This document shows positions 33,680 through 43,476 of a DNA stretch of 64,000 nucleotides, piece after piece. Origin of the DNA: an uncultured Lachnospiraceae bacterium (GTDB lineage: Bacteria; Bacillota; Clostridia; Lachnospirales; Lachnospiraceae); contig CAJTUC010000004.1 of assembly GCA_910579395.1 (NCBI GenBank), forward strand, positions 146,819-210,818. The letters are read 5' to 3'. The notes below the pieces were generated by a model, which saw only the letters and a list, made by a program, of their open reading frames with translations, ran no database searches and was not told the origin of the DNA. The first letter of the stretch is position 1. The number at the start of each line of letters is the position of its first letter. A program made the translations under genes and the position numbers.

Positions 33680-35728
33680 GCTGAGTTCTCCCTCTTCTAT
33701 CATCGTATCCAGAGTTCTCTTGATGATTGCAATACCATCCGATATATCGCATTCTAACTGACAGCCTGCCACGTTCATATGACCGCCTCCGCCCATTCTT
33801 TCCATGACCACCTGTACATTCGCTTCATCGATTGAACGCGCCGAAATATAAATCTTTCCATTATATTCCGTCAGCACGAAACTCGCCTTGATTCCTTTAA
33901 TATTCAAAAGTTCATTGGCTGCCTGTGCGCCTACGATGGTAGGACTCTGCACATGTTCTCCACGACATATCGTGATCGCATAGGACTTCCTGTAAATTTC
34001 CGCCTGACTGACCGCATCAGCTTTGGTCTTATATTCGATAGCATCGTCGCGGAACAATTTACGAACACGCGTCACATCCGCGCCGTTACGCCGCAGAAAG
34101 GCGACCGCTTCAAACGTTCTGACACCTGCTTTTGCCATAAAATTATCCGTATCGATCATAATTCCCGCATACAGGCAGTCCGCCTCTTCCGGCCTGAGCC
34201 TCAGTGTATCGCTTGTATACTGCAAGATTTCGGAAACCATTTCACAAGTAGAGGAAGCATATGCTTCAATATAAGACAGCGTTGCATTCTCAATCACTTC
34301 CGACCCCTGCCTGTGGTGATCAAATACCACGATGGAGTTACAATGTTTCAGCAAATCCGGACATTCTGTAATGCTCGGCTTATTGACATCAACGACAACG
34401 AGCACCGCGTTGCTGCCGATCATCTCCAACGCCTGTGTTCCGCTTATGATCATATTGTCTTCATACTCGCTGTTATCCCTGAACATATCGACCATGGGCT
34501 GCATGGAAGCCGTAACATCGTTCAGAACAATATGCGCCTGTTTGCCCAACGTCTTCGCGATTCTGTAAATACCGACCGAAGCTCCGAAACTATCCGTATC
34601 GCCAAGCCGATGCCCCATAACATAGATTTCATCTTTGATGGAAATGATTTCTTTCAGAGCCTGCGCCTTGACTCTTGCCTTAACGCGCGTGCTCTTTTCA
34701 ATCTGCTGGCTCTTGCCGCCGTAATAAATGACATTCTCCGGCATTTTCATGACCGCCTGGTCGCCGCCGCGCCCCAACGCCAAATCGATCGCATTCCGGG
34801 CAAATTCATAGTTCTGTGCATAAGTCAGACCGCTCAGACCCACACCAATACTAAGCGTAACAGCCATCTCATTGCCAATATTGACGGTCTTGACATCCTC
34901 TAATAAATCAAAACGGTTTTCCTGCAGCACGGAAACGGACTTCTTTTTCATAATGACCAGATATTTATCTTTTTCCATCTTTCGACATATACCGTCCAAT
35001 GCCGCGATATATTTATTTACTTTTCTATCGATCAAAGCGATCAAAAGCGACCTTCTGACTTCTTCGACACTTTCCAGCGCTTCTTCGTAATTATCCAGAT
35101 AGATCAGACCGACCGCAAGACTCTGATCGTCCACTTCCTGCAGTGCAATCTTTAAAGCAGTCTCATCGAACAGGTACAGTGCGATCAGATAACCGTCATA
35201 TCCTTTCGCCTCAATGATATCGCTGTTCTCCGCCATTTCTTTTAAAGAAATCTTCTTGAGTCTGGCAATATAATTATATCCCTCATAATCCACATCGAAT
35301 TCGACTTCATCTTCCTCTATATTTCCCGGAAGCCTGTCCTTTGTAATCGAAGGAAAAAGAGAGGTAATGGATTTCCGATATCCTTTTTCCTTATCAACAG
35401 CCTTTTCAAAAGCAATGTTCGTCCAGATGATCTTACCGTTTTCATCGAGCAGCGCATGAGGCAGATCCAAATCCCGAAGCAGCCGCCGTTGTATCTGTCC
35501 GTACTGCGTCGCAAAGCTGATCAGTTCGTTGATAATAATGGGCTTATTGTAAAACATCAAAGAAAGGACGATGGCGAGATAAAAAAGGATAAAGCAGCTC
35601 AATACCAGACCTGCCCGAATATCTATAAAATAAATCAAAACATCTACTGCAATCAGCAAAAAACCCAAATACAAAGAAGATTGCAAATAAGATTTCATTC
35701 TTCCCTTTAATTTTACACTATTTTTCAT
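33677..35728 (-). CDS. gdpP: Cyclic-di-AMP phosphodiesterase GdpP
   Basis: A 683-residue membrane enzyme that cleaves c-di-AMP to pApA. Two N-terminal helices (about 12-55), a PAS-like domain (ALLDENGKIIWTN), a degenerate GGDEF domain, and a C-terminal DHH/DHHA1 phosphoesterase with GHRLGDTDSFG and the DHH box FDHHRQG. It heads gdpP-rplI-dnaB. The matching diadenylate cyclase cdaA lies 8 kb away at 43466, so both arms of c-di-AMP turnover are in this window. Confidence 0.96.
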   Translation of the reverse strand: MKNSVKLKGRMKSYLQSSLYLGFLLIAVDVLIYFIDIRAGLVLSCFILFYLAIVLSLMFYNKPIIINELISFATQYGQIQRRLLRDLDLPHALLDENGKIIWTNIAFEKAVDKEKGYRKSITSLFPSITKDRLPGNIEEDEVEFDVDYEGYNYIARLKKISLKEMAENSDIIEAKGYDGYLIALYLFDETALKIALQEVDDQSLAVGLIYLDNYEEALESVEEVRRSLLIALIDRKVNKYIAALDGICRKMEKDKYLVIMKKKSVSVLQENRFDLLEDVKTVNIGNEMAVTLSIGVGLSGLTYAQNYEFARNAIDLALGRGGDQAVMKMPENVIYYGGKSQQIEKSTRVKARVKAQALKEIISIKDEIYVMGHRLGDTDSFGASVGIYRIAKTLGKQAHIVLNDVTASMQPMVDMFRDNSEYEDNMIISGTQALEMIGSNAVLVVVDVNKPSITECPDLLKHCNSIVVFDHHRQGSEVIENATLSYIEAYASSTCEMVSEILQYTSDTLRLRPEEADCLYAGIMIDTDNFMAKAGVRTFEAVAFLRRNGADVTRVRKLFRDDAIEYKTKADAVSQAEIYRKSYAITICRGEHVQSPTIVGAQAANELLNIKGIKASFVLTEYNGKIYISARSIDEANVQVVMERMGGGGHMNVAGCQLECDISDGIAIIKRTLDTMIEEGELS

Positions 35729-35871
35729 AATAGCCTCTTAATCGTATATTCTTTATCTCTATACATACTTTCCCAGTTTTGATTACATAACATCATAAGT
35801 ATAACATTTTTTGGTAATTCATGCCACATCAATATGTAGTTTCATTTCCCCTTTTTTTGACATCATATAGA

Positions 35872-35901
35872 AAAAGCGGAGCTACTATCCGCTCCGCCTT
35901 T
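35872..35901 (-). terminator. Terminator of the rpsF-ssb-rpsR operon
   Basis: On the minus strand GGCGGAGC pairs with GCTCCGCT and is followed by TTTTC. Confidence 0.8.
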
Positions 35902-35944
35902 AAAGCAATCAGTTTGTAGATTCTTTTATCAAATACCGTACTGC

Positions 35945-36208
35945 TTAATCCTGAACATAAGGCATCAATGCCACATGTCTTGCACGTTTGATCGCTACTG
36001 TCAGCGCTCTCTGGTGCTTTGCACAGTTTCCGGTAATTCTTCTGGGAAGAATCTTGCCCCGTTCAGAAACATATCTCTTTAATTTATTGACATCTTTGTA
36101 ATCAATTAAATTATCTTTACCACAAAATACACAGACTTTTTTTCTTCTGCGGATTCCGCCTTTTCTCTTTGCAGGGAAATCGGGCTTTTCAGTTTTATTA
36201 TAAGCCAT
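35945..36208 (-). CDS. rpsR: Ribosomal protein S18
   Basis: An 87-residue small-subunit protein. VCVFCGKDNLIDYKD starts the conserved domain with a CxxC pair, and KILPRRITGNCAKHQRAL is the family signature. It is the last gene of rpsF-ssb-rpsR, 22 bp behind ssb. Confidence 0.97.
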   Translation of the reverse strand: MAYNKTEKPDFPAKRKGGIRRRKKVCVFCGKDNLIDYKDVNKLKRYVSERGKILPRRITGNCAKHQRALTVAIKRARHVALMPYVQD

Positions 36209-36230
36209 ATCATTTACCTCCTATCAAAAA

Positions 36231-36674
36231 TTAGTTAAATGGCAGTTCCTCATCGATTCCGTCAGGAATATTCATGAAGCCGTCGCCTGCTGCCGCCGGT
36301 GCCGGTCTGCTGCTGCCGGCAGAAAATCCTCCGTCGCCTGCGGAACTGCTGTTCTTACTCTCGACAAATTCATGATCTTCCACAACAACATCGGTCGTAT
36401 ACACCTTGACACCGTCCTTGTTGGTGTAGCTGCCTGTCTGGATACGCCCCGTGACTGCGATCTTAACTCCTTTGCGGAGATATCTCTCAGCAAATTCACC
36501 CGCTCTGCCAAAGGCAACACAACCTATAAAATCTGCGGTATTCTCATCTCCGTTACGAGTGAATCTGCGGTCAACGGCTAATGTATATCTGGCAACTGCC
36601 GTAGCGTTTTCTCCCTGAGAATATCTTACCTCGGGATCTCTGGTCAAACGCCCTATAAGGATAACTCTATTCAT
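36231..36674 (-). CDS. ssb: Single-stranded DNA-binding protein
   Basis: A 147-residue protein with the OB fold (MNRVILIGRLTRDPEVRY through about residue 110), a Gly/Ser/Ala-rich flexible linker, and an acidic tail DGIDEELPFN that docks repair partners. It lies between rpsF and rpsR, the standard order. Confidence 0.96.
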   Translation of the reverse strand: MNRVILIGRLTRDPEVRYSQGENATAVARYTLAVDRRFTRNGDENTADFIGCVAFGRAGEFAERYLRKGVKIAVTGRIQTGSYTNKDGVKVYTTDVVVEDHEFVESKNSSSAGDGGFSAGSSRPAPAAAGDGFMNIPDGIDEELPFN

Positions 36675-36686
36675 AAGTACCTCTTT

Positions 36687-36980
36687 CTACTTTTTCTCGT
36701 CTTGTCTCACGCACAAGTACCTGATTACATTGTCCATAATACGAACACGGCTTTCGATTTCTGCCGGGACAGTGCTCTCAGCGTCGAACTGGATAAAGTA
36801 GTAGAATGCTTCTTTCATTTTCTGTACTTCGTAAGCTAATCTTCTCTTACCCCAGTCATCAACGTTCGTAACTTGTCCACCGAATCTTTCGATCAGAGCT
36901 TTACATTTTTCTACTGTAGCAGCTCTTGCGTCATCTTCGATCTTCGCACTAACAACAACGGCTAATTCATATTTGTTCAT
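36687..36980 (-). CDS. rpsF: Ribosomal protein S6
   Basis: A 97-residue small-subunit protein (MNKYELAVVVSAKIEDDAR; WGKRRLAYEVQKMKEAFYY). First gene of the operon. The leader holds a GCTCCTT/AAGGAGGGGC hairpin at 37006-37028 with a CCGTAA loop, which could be the S6:S18 autoregulatory leader; that match is weak. Confidence 0.96.
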   Translation of the reverse strand: MNKYELAVVVSAKIEDDARAATVEKCKALIERFGGQVTNVDDWGKRRLAYEVQKMKEAFYYFIQFDAESTVPAEIESRVRIMDNVIRYLCVRQDEKK

Positions 36981-37144
36981 GCTTGTTACCTCCTTTTGGT
37001 CTCTGGCCCCTCCTTTTACGGAAGGAGCAAGGATAATTTGACTGTTTGCTAAATTATAACATCACGGACTATTATAATACCATAGTATTTTGGTATTTTC
37101 AATCTTTTCCGGGAAAAATTTTTGCAGAAATTTTGCAGAAGATT

Positions 37145-37327
37145 TCAATTCTCATGCACAATCTCCTTCACATTCTTCTCCACCAGTCTGCGGGCGATCA
37201 TAATCTGATGCCCGCAGCCTTTGCATTTTAAACGGAAATCCGCTCCTATCCGCAGCACTTCCCATTCCTTCGAACCGCAGGGATGCTGTTTCTTCAATTT
37301 TACGATATCGCCTACCTGAATATCCAT
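37145..37327 (-). CDS. DUF951 protein
   Basis: A 60-residue protein conserved in Firmicutes: MDIQVGDIVKLKKQHPCGSK, then CKGCGHQIMIARR with a CxxC pair. It has an SH3-like, nucleic-acid-binding look; role unknown. It starts directly behind the leader hairpin shared with rplI. Confidence 0.92.
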   Translation of the reverse strand: MDIQVGDIVKLKKQHPCGSKEWEVLRIGADFRLKCKGCGHQIMIARRLVEKNVKEIVHEN

Positions 37328-37376
37328 TTTACACCCATCTGTCTGCTTCGGCAGACACTCGAATTCAATAGTTGAA
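37328..37376 (-). promoter_or_regulatory. Leader hairpin with ribosome binding site, copy 2 (DUF951 gene)
   Basis: Minus strand: TTTCAACTATTGAATT, GTCTGC/GCAGAC hairpin, AGATGGGTGTAAA, ATG. Compared with the rplI copy only a few bases differ, mostly in the loop. Confidence 0.75.
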
Positions 37377-37428
37377 AGCGTTTTTCTTTCAACCTTATAT
37401 CCACGCCTTCCCTCTGTCTTCTAAAGAT

Positions 37429-38148
37429 TTACGATAAACCGTTAAAAATCTCTCCGATGCTCCCCTGTACGACCAAATCCGCCATCCTATCGCGGGGTGT
37501 TGGTGTTTTATTGATCAACACGAGTTTGTTTCCCCGATAATAATCGATCAGTCCCGCCGCCGGATAGACCGCAAGAGAAGTTCCGCCGATGATCAGAACA
37601 TCCGCTTCACTGATGTAACGAACCGCATCTTCCAGTGTTTCCTGATTCAACCCTTCTTCATATAATACGACATCCGGTTTGATGCTGCCGCCGCAGGAGC
37701 ATTTCGGCACGTCCTCGGAATGCAGAATATATTCCGCGTCATAGGATTTTCCGCAGTTCTCACAATAATTGCGGAGCACGGAACCGTGCAGTTCCAGAAC
37801 AACCCTGCTTCCTGCCGCCTGATGAAGTCCGTCGATGTTCTGGGTGATGACCGCTTTCAGTTTGCCTTGCTGCTCCCATTCGGCAAGCTTTAAATGTGCC
37901 GCATTTGGCTTCGCATCAAGGCACAGCATCTTATCCCGATAAAAGCGGTAGAATTCCGCCGTATTTCTCCGATAAAAAGTGTGGCTCAGAATCGTTTCCG
38001 GCGGATAGTCATATTTCTGGTTGTACAATCCGTCTACACTCCGAAAATCCGGAATACCGCTCTCGGTAGAAACCCCCGCGCCGCCGAAAAAAACAATGTT
38101 ACTACTGCCTTTTATAATCTCATCCAGCTGTTCTATTTCACGCCCCAT
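37429..38148 (-). CDS. cobB: NAD-dependent protein deacylase, Sir2 family
   Basis: A 239-residue sirtuin. The NAD motif is FFGGAGVSTESGIPDFRS, the catalytic His lies in VLELHGSVLRN after TQNIDGLH, and the zinc ligands are CENC and CSC. It removes acetyl or other acyl groups from lysines, for example on acetyl-CoA synthetases. Single gene, no obvious partner nearby. Confidence 0.93.
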   Translation of the reverse strand: MGREIEQLDEIIKGSSNIVFFGGAGVSTESGIPDFRSVDGLYNQKYDYPPETILSHTFYRRNTAEFYRFYRDKMLCLDAKPNAAHLKLAEWEQQGKLKAVITQNIDGLHQAAGSRVVLELHGSVLRNYCENCGKSYDAEYILHSEDVPKCSCGGSIKPDVVLYEEGLNQETLEDAVRYISEADVLIIGGTSLAVYPAAGLIDYYRGNKLVLINKTPTPRDRMADLVVQGSIGEIFNGLS

Positions 38149-38191
38149 AGTATCCCTCCATTCTTGTTTCTTTATTTTATCACATAAACAT

Positions 38192-38554
38192 TCATTTTTC
38201 TATAATAAAATGGCACTCCGCATCTTCTTCGGTTACTCTTATCTGCTTATTTTCTCTTAATCCATCAACCACTCTGCATATTACTTTCGAAGAGGTAATG
38301 AACATCACTTCCACCACAAATTTCTTCTTTACCTTCTCATATATTCTGCCTGCGCTCATTGTTCCTGTCGCCACGGTATAGGGTGAATTAGCCACATATC
38401 CGACTGTTCCGACTGCCTTTATTACCGCTTTGATTGCTTCACTGTCATATGGATTATCTTTTTCCTTGACACATCGGATTTTCTTTCCGACCGAAAACGG
38501 AATCAATCCATAATAATGCTTCATCCCTGTAATGGTTATGTACTTTTCCTTCAT
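38192..38554 (-). CDS. HIRAN-domain protein
   Basis: A 120-residue stand-alone HIRAN domain (ITGMKHYYG; VGKKIRCVKEKDNPYDSEAI; VGYVANS). HIRAN domains bind DNA ends or damaged DNA in larger helicases; stand-alone bacterial forms are uncharacterised. The ATG at 38554 has AAGGAG 7 bp upstream. Confidence 0.8.
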   Translation of the reverse strand: MKEKYITITGMKHYYGLIPFSVGKKIRCVKEKDNPYDSEAIKAVIKAVGTVGYVANSPYTVATGTMSAGRIYEKVKKKFVVEVMFITSSKVICRVVDGLRENKQIRVTEEDAECHFIIEK

Positions 38555-38585
38555 AGATTTCTCCTTCCCTTTCAATCCAAAACAT

Positions 38586-38637
38586 AAATAAGAATCAGGA
38601 TAAAGCTCTGTCTGCTTCCTTATCCTGATTCTTATTA
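38586..38637 (-). terminator. Terminator of the leuA transcript
   Basis: ATAAGAATCAGGATAA (38588-38603) and TTATCCTGATTCTTAT (38620-38635) form a perfect 16-bp stem, followed by a T-rich tract on the minus strand. Confidence 0.75.
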
Positions 38638-38693
38638 TAAACTTTTTCTTGTACCATAAAACGGTCTTATAATCTTGTTTAATCTAAATATTC

Positions 38694-40373
38694 CTATTTC
38701 TCTCCAAGCCCCAGTCGATTGACCGCCGAAAAGATTGCCCGGATCGATGCCCTCGTAATGTTGGAACTGACTCCGACACCGTAGGTAACGCTTCCGCTAT
38801 TCACATCCAGCAGATGAATATAAGCCGCCGCCTGTGAATTGGATCCGCTCTGCAGCGCATGTTCTTCATAATCCAAAATCTTGATATCCGCAGAAAGCTC
38901 CTGCTGTAAGCCTCTCTTGGCTGCATCGATAGGGCCGTTGCCGACGGCCTCAAATACTTTTTCAACGCCGTGGTCCGTATAAGTAACCGCAACCCTTGTA
39001 TCGAATTCCGTCTTTGTATGGTCACTCAAATCGTCCATGCGCAGTTTTCGGAAATGAATCGGTTCTTTCTGGTCAAGATACTCTCTGCGGAAGCAGTCCA
39101 TAATCTGATCCGGGGAAACTTCGCCCTGCTTTTCGGAAATCTCCTGAATGACATTGGCAAATTCCTTGTGCATCGCCTTGGGCAGCTTAAAGCCAAAATA
39201 AGTGTCCATAATGAATGCGACGCCGCCTTTTCCTGACTGGGAGTTAATCCTGACGATTGGTTCATATTCTTTTCCGATATCCGCCGGATCAATGGGCAGA
39301 TAAGGAACCTGCCAAATCTTGCCTTCCCGCTCTTTCATCGCTTTGACACCCTTATTGATCGCATCCTGGTGAGAACCGGAAAATGCAGTAAATACCAGCT
39401 TACCGGCATAAGGATGTCTGGGATGAATCGGAATCTTACAGCATCTCTCATAAATTTCGATGCTCTCATTAATGTTCTCAATATTCAGTTCCGGATTCAA
39501 GCCCTGCGAAAACATATTATATGCAATATTCAAAATATCCACGTTGCCGGTACGCTCACCGTTTCCGAAAAGCGTGCCTTCTACGCGCTCTGCCCCGGCA
39601 AGCAGCGAAAGTTCCGCGCTCGCCACGCCGGTACCCCTGTCATTATGAGGATGTACACTCAAAATAATACTCTCTCTGTTCTTGAAATGTTTATTCATCC
39701 ACTCAATCTGATCCGCATAAACATTCGGCGTGTTCATCTCTACGGTAGACGGAAGGTTAATGATAATGGGGTCTTCTTTGGTCGCTCCCCATGTTTCCTG
39801 AACCGCGGTACAGATTTCCAGTGCAAAATCCAATTCTGTTCCGGTAAAGCTTTCCGGGGAATATTCCAAAATAATTTTTCCGGGGAAGTTCTTCGCCCGC
39901 TCTTTTACCATCTTCGCACCCTCTACGGCAATGTTGATGATCTGCTCTCTGTTCATATTAAAAACAACATCTCTCTGTAAGGTGGAAGTCGAATTATAAA
40001 TATGAACGATTGCCTGTTTACAGCCTTCAATCGCTTCAAAGGTCCTGTCGATCAGCTCTTCGCGGCACTGTGTCAGCACCTGTACCACCACATCATCCGG
40101 TATCATTTTGCGGTCTACCAGCTGCCGCAGGAAATCAAACTCTATCTGGCTCGCCGCCGGGAATCCGATTTCAATTTCCTTAAAGCCCAGCTTAATCAGA
40201 TAATTAAAAAATTCAATCTTTTCCTGTACGATCATCGGATCGATGAGCGCCTGATTGCCGTCGCGCAAATCTACACTGCACCAGATGGGTGCTTTTGTAA
40301 TCTCTTTATTCGGCCATTCTCTCTCCGGATACTTTATAATCGGATTTTTCTGATATCTCTGATAATTTAACAT
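38694..40373 (-). CDS. leuA: 2-isopropylmalate synthase, type 2
   Basis: A 559-residue enzyme for the first step of leucine synthesis, joining acetyl-CoA and 2-oxoisovalerate. The active site shows DLRDGNQAL near the start and the metal motif HPHNDRGTG. A C-terminal leucine-binding domain of about 130 residues follows; the length and the early RDGNQ motif mark the type-2 group. GGAGGAG precedes the ATG at 40373. It is preceded by ptsH and its terminator, so regulation by a separate promoter is likely; no T-box is visible. Confidence 0.95.
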   Translation of the reverse strand: MLNYQRYQKNPIIKYPEREWPNKEITKAPIWCSVDLRDGNQALIDPMIVQEKIEFFNYLIKLGFKEIEIGFPAASQIEFDFLRQLVDRKMIPDDVVVQVLTQCREELIDRTFEAIEGCKQAIVHIYNSTSTLQRDVVFNMNREQIINIAVEGAKMVKERAKNFPGKIILEYSPESFTGTELDFALEICTAVQETWGATKEDPIIINLPSTVEMNTPNVYADQIEWMNKHFKNRESIILSVHPHNDRGTGVASAELSLLAGAERVEGTLFGNGERTGNVDILNIAYNMFSQGLNPELNIENINESIEIYERCCKIPIHPRHPYAGKLVFTAFSGSHQDAINKGVKAMKEREGKIWQVPYLPIDPADIGKEYEPIVRINSQSGKGGVAFIMDTYFGFKLPKAMHKEFANVIQEISEKQGEVSPDQIMDCFRREYLDQKEPIHFRKLRMDDLSDHTKTEFDTRVAVTYTDHGVEKVFEAVGNGPIDAAKRGLQQELSADIKILDYEEHALQSGSNSQAAAYIHLLDVNSGSVTYGVGVSSNITRASIRAIFSAVNRLGLGEK

Positions 40374-40424
40374 AATTTCTCCTCCATTCTTTATATTCCG
40401 CAATAAAAATTTTTATTTGTACAT

Positions 40425-40452
40425 AAAAAAGCCCGTCAATACAACGGGCTTA
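40425..40452 (-). terminator. Terminator behind ptsH
   Basis: AAGCCCGT-TGTATTG-ACGGGCTT and six T on the minus strand. Confidence 0.88.
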
Positions 40453-40467
40453 AAGCAAGCTAAAGCA

Positions 40468-40731
40468 TTATTCTCCGAGACCACTCTCGATGGCATTAAT
40501 AAGAGATTTTAATGCTTCCTCTTCATCTTCGCCATCACAAACAAACTCAATCTCATCACCGCACTTCACACATGCTCCCAACACGCTTAATACGCTCTTG
40601 GCATTCGCTGTATTTTCCTTAAACGAAAATGTAATCAAAGACTTAAATTTCATTGCCTCTTTACATAGGATGCCTGCTGGTCTCAGATGTAGCCCGGTAG
40701 GATTCTTGATGACTACTTTTTGACTTACCAT
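40468..40731 (-). CDS. ptsH: Phosphocarrier protein HPr
   Basis: An 87-residue PTS carrier. The phosphorylation site His15 is in TGLHLRPAG, and Ser46, the HPr-kinase target for CcpA control, is in AKSVLSVLGAC. Two extra cysteines near 53-56 are unusual. It stands alone, without ptsI, after glmM. Confidence 0.95.
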   Translation of the reverse strand: MVSQKVVIKNPTGLHLRPAGILCKEAMKFKSLITFSFKENTANAKSVLSVLGACVKCGDEIEFVCDGEDEEEALKSLINAIESGLGE

Positions 40732-40846
40732 ACCCTAATCCCTCCAATTCATTTTATATCGTTCCGTCTGCCTTGCAGATATTTTTTACCCAAATCACCC
40801 AAAATACGTTCTCTTTACCCTCTACTATACCATTTCCGGAATATTA

Positions 40847-42196
40847 TTACAACATAATATTCTGTATCAATTCTGCCAGTTTACGGGCTTCCGACTCGAT
40901 CATTCTCTGGTCTTTTCCTTCAATCATGACGCGTACAAGCGGCTCGGTTCCTGAAGGCCTGATCAGAACGCGGCCTTCGCCTGCAAACTTTTGATTCAGC
41001 GCATCGATCGCATCCGCAATTTCAGGATAATCCATGTAGTGCTCTTTCTTATGATTCGGTACTTTGGCATTTACAAGTGCCTGCGGCATGACTTCCATGA
41101 CCTGTGCCAGCTCAGACAGCGGTTTCTGCGTCTCCACTACGACCTGCAGCAGATGCAGTGCGCTGAGAAGGCCATCGCCCGTCGTATTCTCATCCAGAAA
41201 AATAATGTGCCCTGACTGCTCACCGCCCAGACTCGCACCCATTTCACGCATTCTTTCCAGAACATATCTGTCTCCGACCTTCGTCTGCTCCATATGAATT
41301 CCGTTCTTATCACCCATCAGGAAAAAGCCAAGGTTACTCATGACTGTTGCAACGATCGTATCCTTCTTTAATTTGCCCTGACCTTTCATGTGATTGCCGA
41401 CAATCGCCATGATCTGATCACCATCTACGATTTTTCCGTTTTCATCTACCGCCAGGAGCCGGTCGGCATCGCCGTCAAAGGCAAGACCAAGGTTGGCTTT
41501 TTCATAAACAACTCTCGCCTGCAGTTCTTCCATATGAGTCGAACCACAGTTCGCATTGATATTCGAACCATCCGGATTCGTATGAATCGCAACAATGTCT
41601 CCGCCCAATTCCTTCAAGGCTTCTATTGATGTATAAAATGCAGCGCCTTCTGCACAGTCTACGACAATTTTCATGCCTGACAATTCTACTTTGACCGCCT
41701 GAATCGCATGATTGATATATTCTTCTCTGGCATCGGTGCGATATTTTATTTTGCCAACCCCGGCACCGATCGGGAATTTAATGCCCTGCATACCGTTACG
41801 GATGAGCGCTTCGATTTCGTCTTCCAGAGAATCGGGAAGTTTATAGCCGTTTCCATCAAAGAACTTGATACCGTTAAATTCTACCGGATTATGGGATGCG
41901 GAAATCACAACACCTGCATCCACTTTATACTTTCTTGTCAGATAAGCAACTGCCGGTGTAGGAACAACTCCTACGAAAACCGCATTCGCGCCGACGGAAC
42001 AAGCTCCCGCCATCAGAGCGTTAGCCAGCATATCGCCCGATATTCTCGTATCGCAGCCTACCATGATCGTCGGCTTGTGCTGGTTTTCTTTGGAAAGCAC
42101 ATAAGCCCCCGCCTGCCCAAGCTGCATCGCTAACTGCGGCGTCAGCTCTTCATTTGCCACACCTCTGACACCATCTGTACCAAACAATCTACCCAT
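40847..42196 (-). CDS. glmM: Phosphoglucosamine mutase
   Basis: A 449-residue enzyme that makes glucosamine-1-phosphate for cell-wall precursors. The phosphoserine loop is VVISASHNP, the metal loop DGDADR and the sugar loop GEQSGH. It starts within the cdaR stop (TAATG). In the cdaA-cdaR-glmM operon GlmM is known to bind and dampen CdaA. Confidence 0.97.
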   Translation of the reverse strand: MGRLFGTDGVRGVANEELTPQLAMQLGQAGAYVLSKENQHKPTIMVGCDTRISGDMLANALMAGACSVGANAVFVGVVPTPAVAYLTRKYKVDAGVVISASHNPVEFNGIKFFDGNGYKLPDSLEDEIEALIRNGMQGIKFPIGAGVGKIKYRTDAREEYINHAIQAVKVELSGMKIVVDCAEGAAFYTSIEALKELGGDIVAIHTNPDGSNINANCGSTHMEELQARVVYEKANLGLAFDGDADRLLAVDENGKIVDGDQIMAIVGNHMKGQGKLKKDTIVATVMSNLGFFLMGDKNGIHMEQTKVGDRYVLERMREMGASLGGEQSGHIIFLDENTTGDGLLSALHLLQVVVETQKPLSELAQVMEVMPQALVNAKVPNHKKEHYMDYPEIADAIDALNQKFAGEGRVLIRPSGTEPLVRVMIEGKDQRMIESEARKLAELIQNIML

Positions 42197-43476
42197 TATT
42201 CTGCCTCCGTTATAATTAGACTTATGCCGGAAGTGTCACGCACTGTCACAGCATTATTTTCCAGACTGTAAGTCAAGTCTGCTGTATAATGTCCGGCGCT
42301 CATGGATATCAAACCTTCTTTCTCCATCAGTGCCGCAATATCCACAGTTGCCTGAATTGTACTTAAATCCAGTTCATTCAGATCGCTTTCCAGACCAACA
42401 AGCGTAATATCATGCGCATCGTCTTCCATATCAATTTCAACGTTAAAGCCTTCCGGAACATTGACAATCTGAATCCGGTCCGGGGAGATTGATGCGACTC
42501 TTTCAACGACCGGCTCCACAACAACAGTCACATTTACTCTTCCTTTGAAGTCTTCCTCCGCCAAAATCACGCCGTCAGGCAGATAATCCGTCAAATCTAC
42601 GATCGTTTCCAAACTTTCCGCAGCACCCGTAATATCCAGAACCGCTTCCGGGATATCAATGGAATTAATATTGGCAATCGCCTTTGAGCGGCCCGCGATA
42701 GTAACGCTGTTCCGGCCTGCCTGGATTTCTCCCGTCGCCATATATCCCCGTCCAGGTATACCCGTAGACTTCCAGTTGATATCTACCGTTTTCAACTCGA
42801 GAATTTCAACAGTAACCCGAACTTTATTGATATTCTTCACGATGCTGTCCACATCGATAATCTTGTCATTTTCATCATACAGGCGAATCGGTGAATCCGT
42901 TCCGATATTATTGGTAAAACCGGAAACATTTACCGTTACTGTCGCCCTCTTTACCTGCGAAATAACAGACTCAGGCCCGGTTATCTCGATCAGGTTCTGC
43001 TCCGTCGAAATATCACCGACCATATAACCCTCCTTCACCGTGCCGATCGTTACGGCACGAAGCGGAAGCGTCTTTGTCTTTTCAGCTTCAATATTCAGTT
43101 TGACGTTATCAATATTCCCCCGGATACTTTCCAGCTTATCATTATATTTATTCGTTGAAAGCTTGATCGCGACCGTATTCAGATTGGTCAGTTCATTCAC
43201 ATCGGCAACCGCAATGATATTGCTCTCATCCAGAGAATCGATGATCGAACGCTTCGCCTGTATGGTGACGACATCGATGACATCCGTATGATCCAACACT
43301 TCATAGACCTGGCCGCTGTTCGTGATCAAATCGGTATTCTGAAGAACGACCGGTACATTATAGACCCGGAATGTTCCGACCGGATCGTTGATATTTGTTA
43401 CAATGAGCCACAGCACTGCGGCAATCAGGAAAGAACAAAGCTTCAGTCCCCAGTTACGCAATAATTTATTCTTCAT
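42196..43476 (-). CDS. cdaR: CdaA regulator, YbbR-domain protein
   Basis: A 426-residue protein. One N-terminal membrane helix (LKLCSFLIAAVLWLIVTNI) and four YbbR repeats outside the membrane. It adjusts the activity of the diadenylate cyclase CdaA. Its start overlaps the cdaA end by 11 bp. Confidence 0.94.
   Translation of the reverse strand: MKNKLLRNWGLKLCSFLIAAVLWLIVTNINDPVGTFRVYNVPVVLQNTDLITNSGQVYEVLDHTDVIDVVTIQAKRSIIDSLDESNIIAVADVNELTNLNTVAIKLSTNKYNDKLESIRGNIDNVKLNIEAEKTKTLPLRAVTIGTVKEGYMVGDISTEQNLIEITGPESVISQVKRATVTVNVSGFTNNIGTDSPIRLYDENDKIIDVDSIVKNINKVRVTVEILELKTVDINWKSTGIPGRGYMATGEIQAGRNSVTIAGRSKAIANINSIDIPEAVLDITGAAESLETIVDLTDYLPDGVILAEEDFKGRVNVTVVVEPVVERVASISPDRIQIVNVPEGFNVEIDMEDDAHDITLVGLESDLNELDLSTIQATVDIAALMEKEGLISMSAGHYTADLTYSLENNAVTVRDTSGISLIITEAE

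Noticed and set aside
33953..34903. Plus-strand frame of 316 codons
   Set aside because: Antisense to gdpP, without any recognisable domain or start signal.
40374..40467. T-box leader for leuA
   Set aside because: The gap is filled by the ptsH terminator; no T-box core sequence is present.
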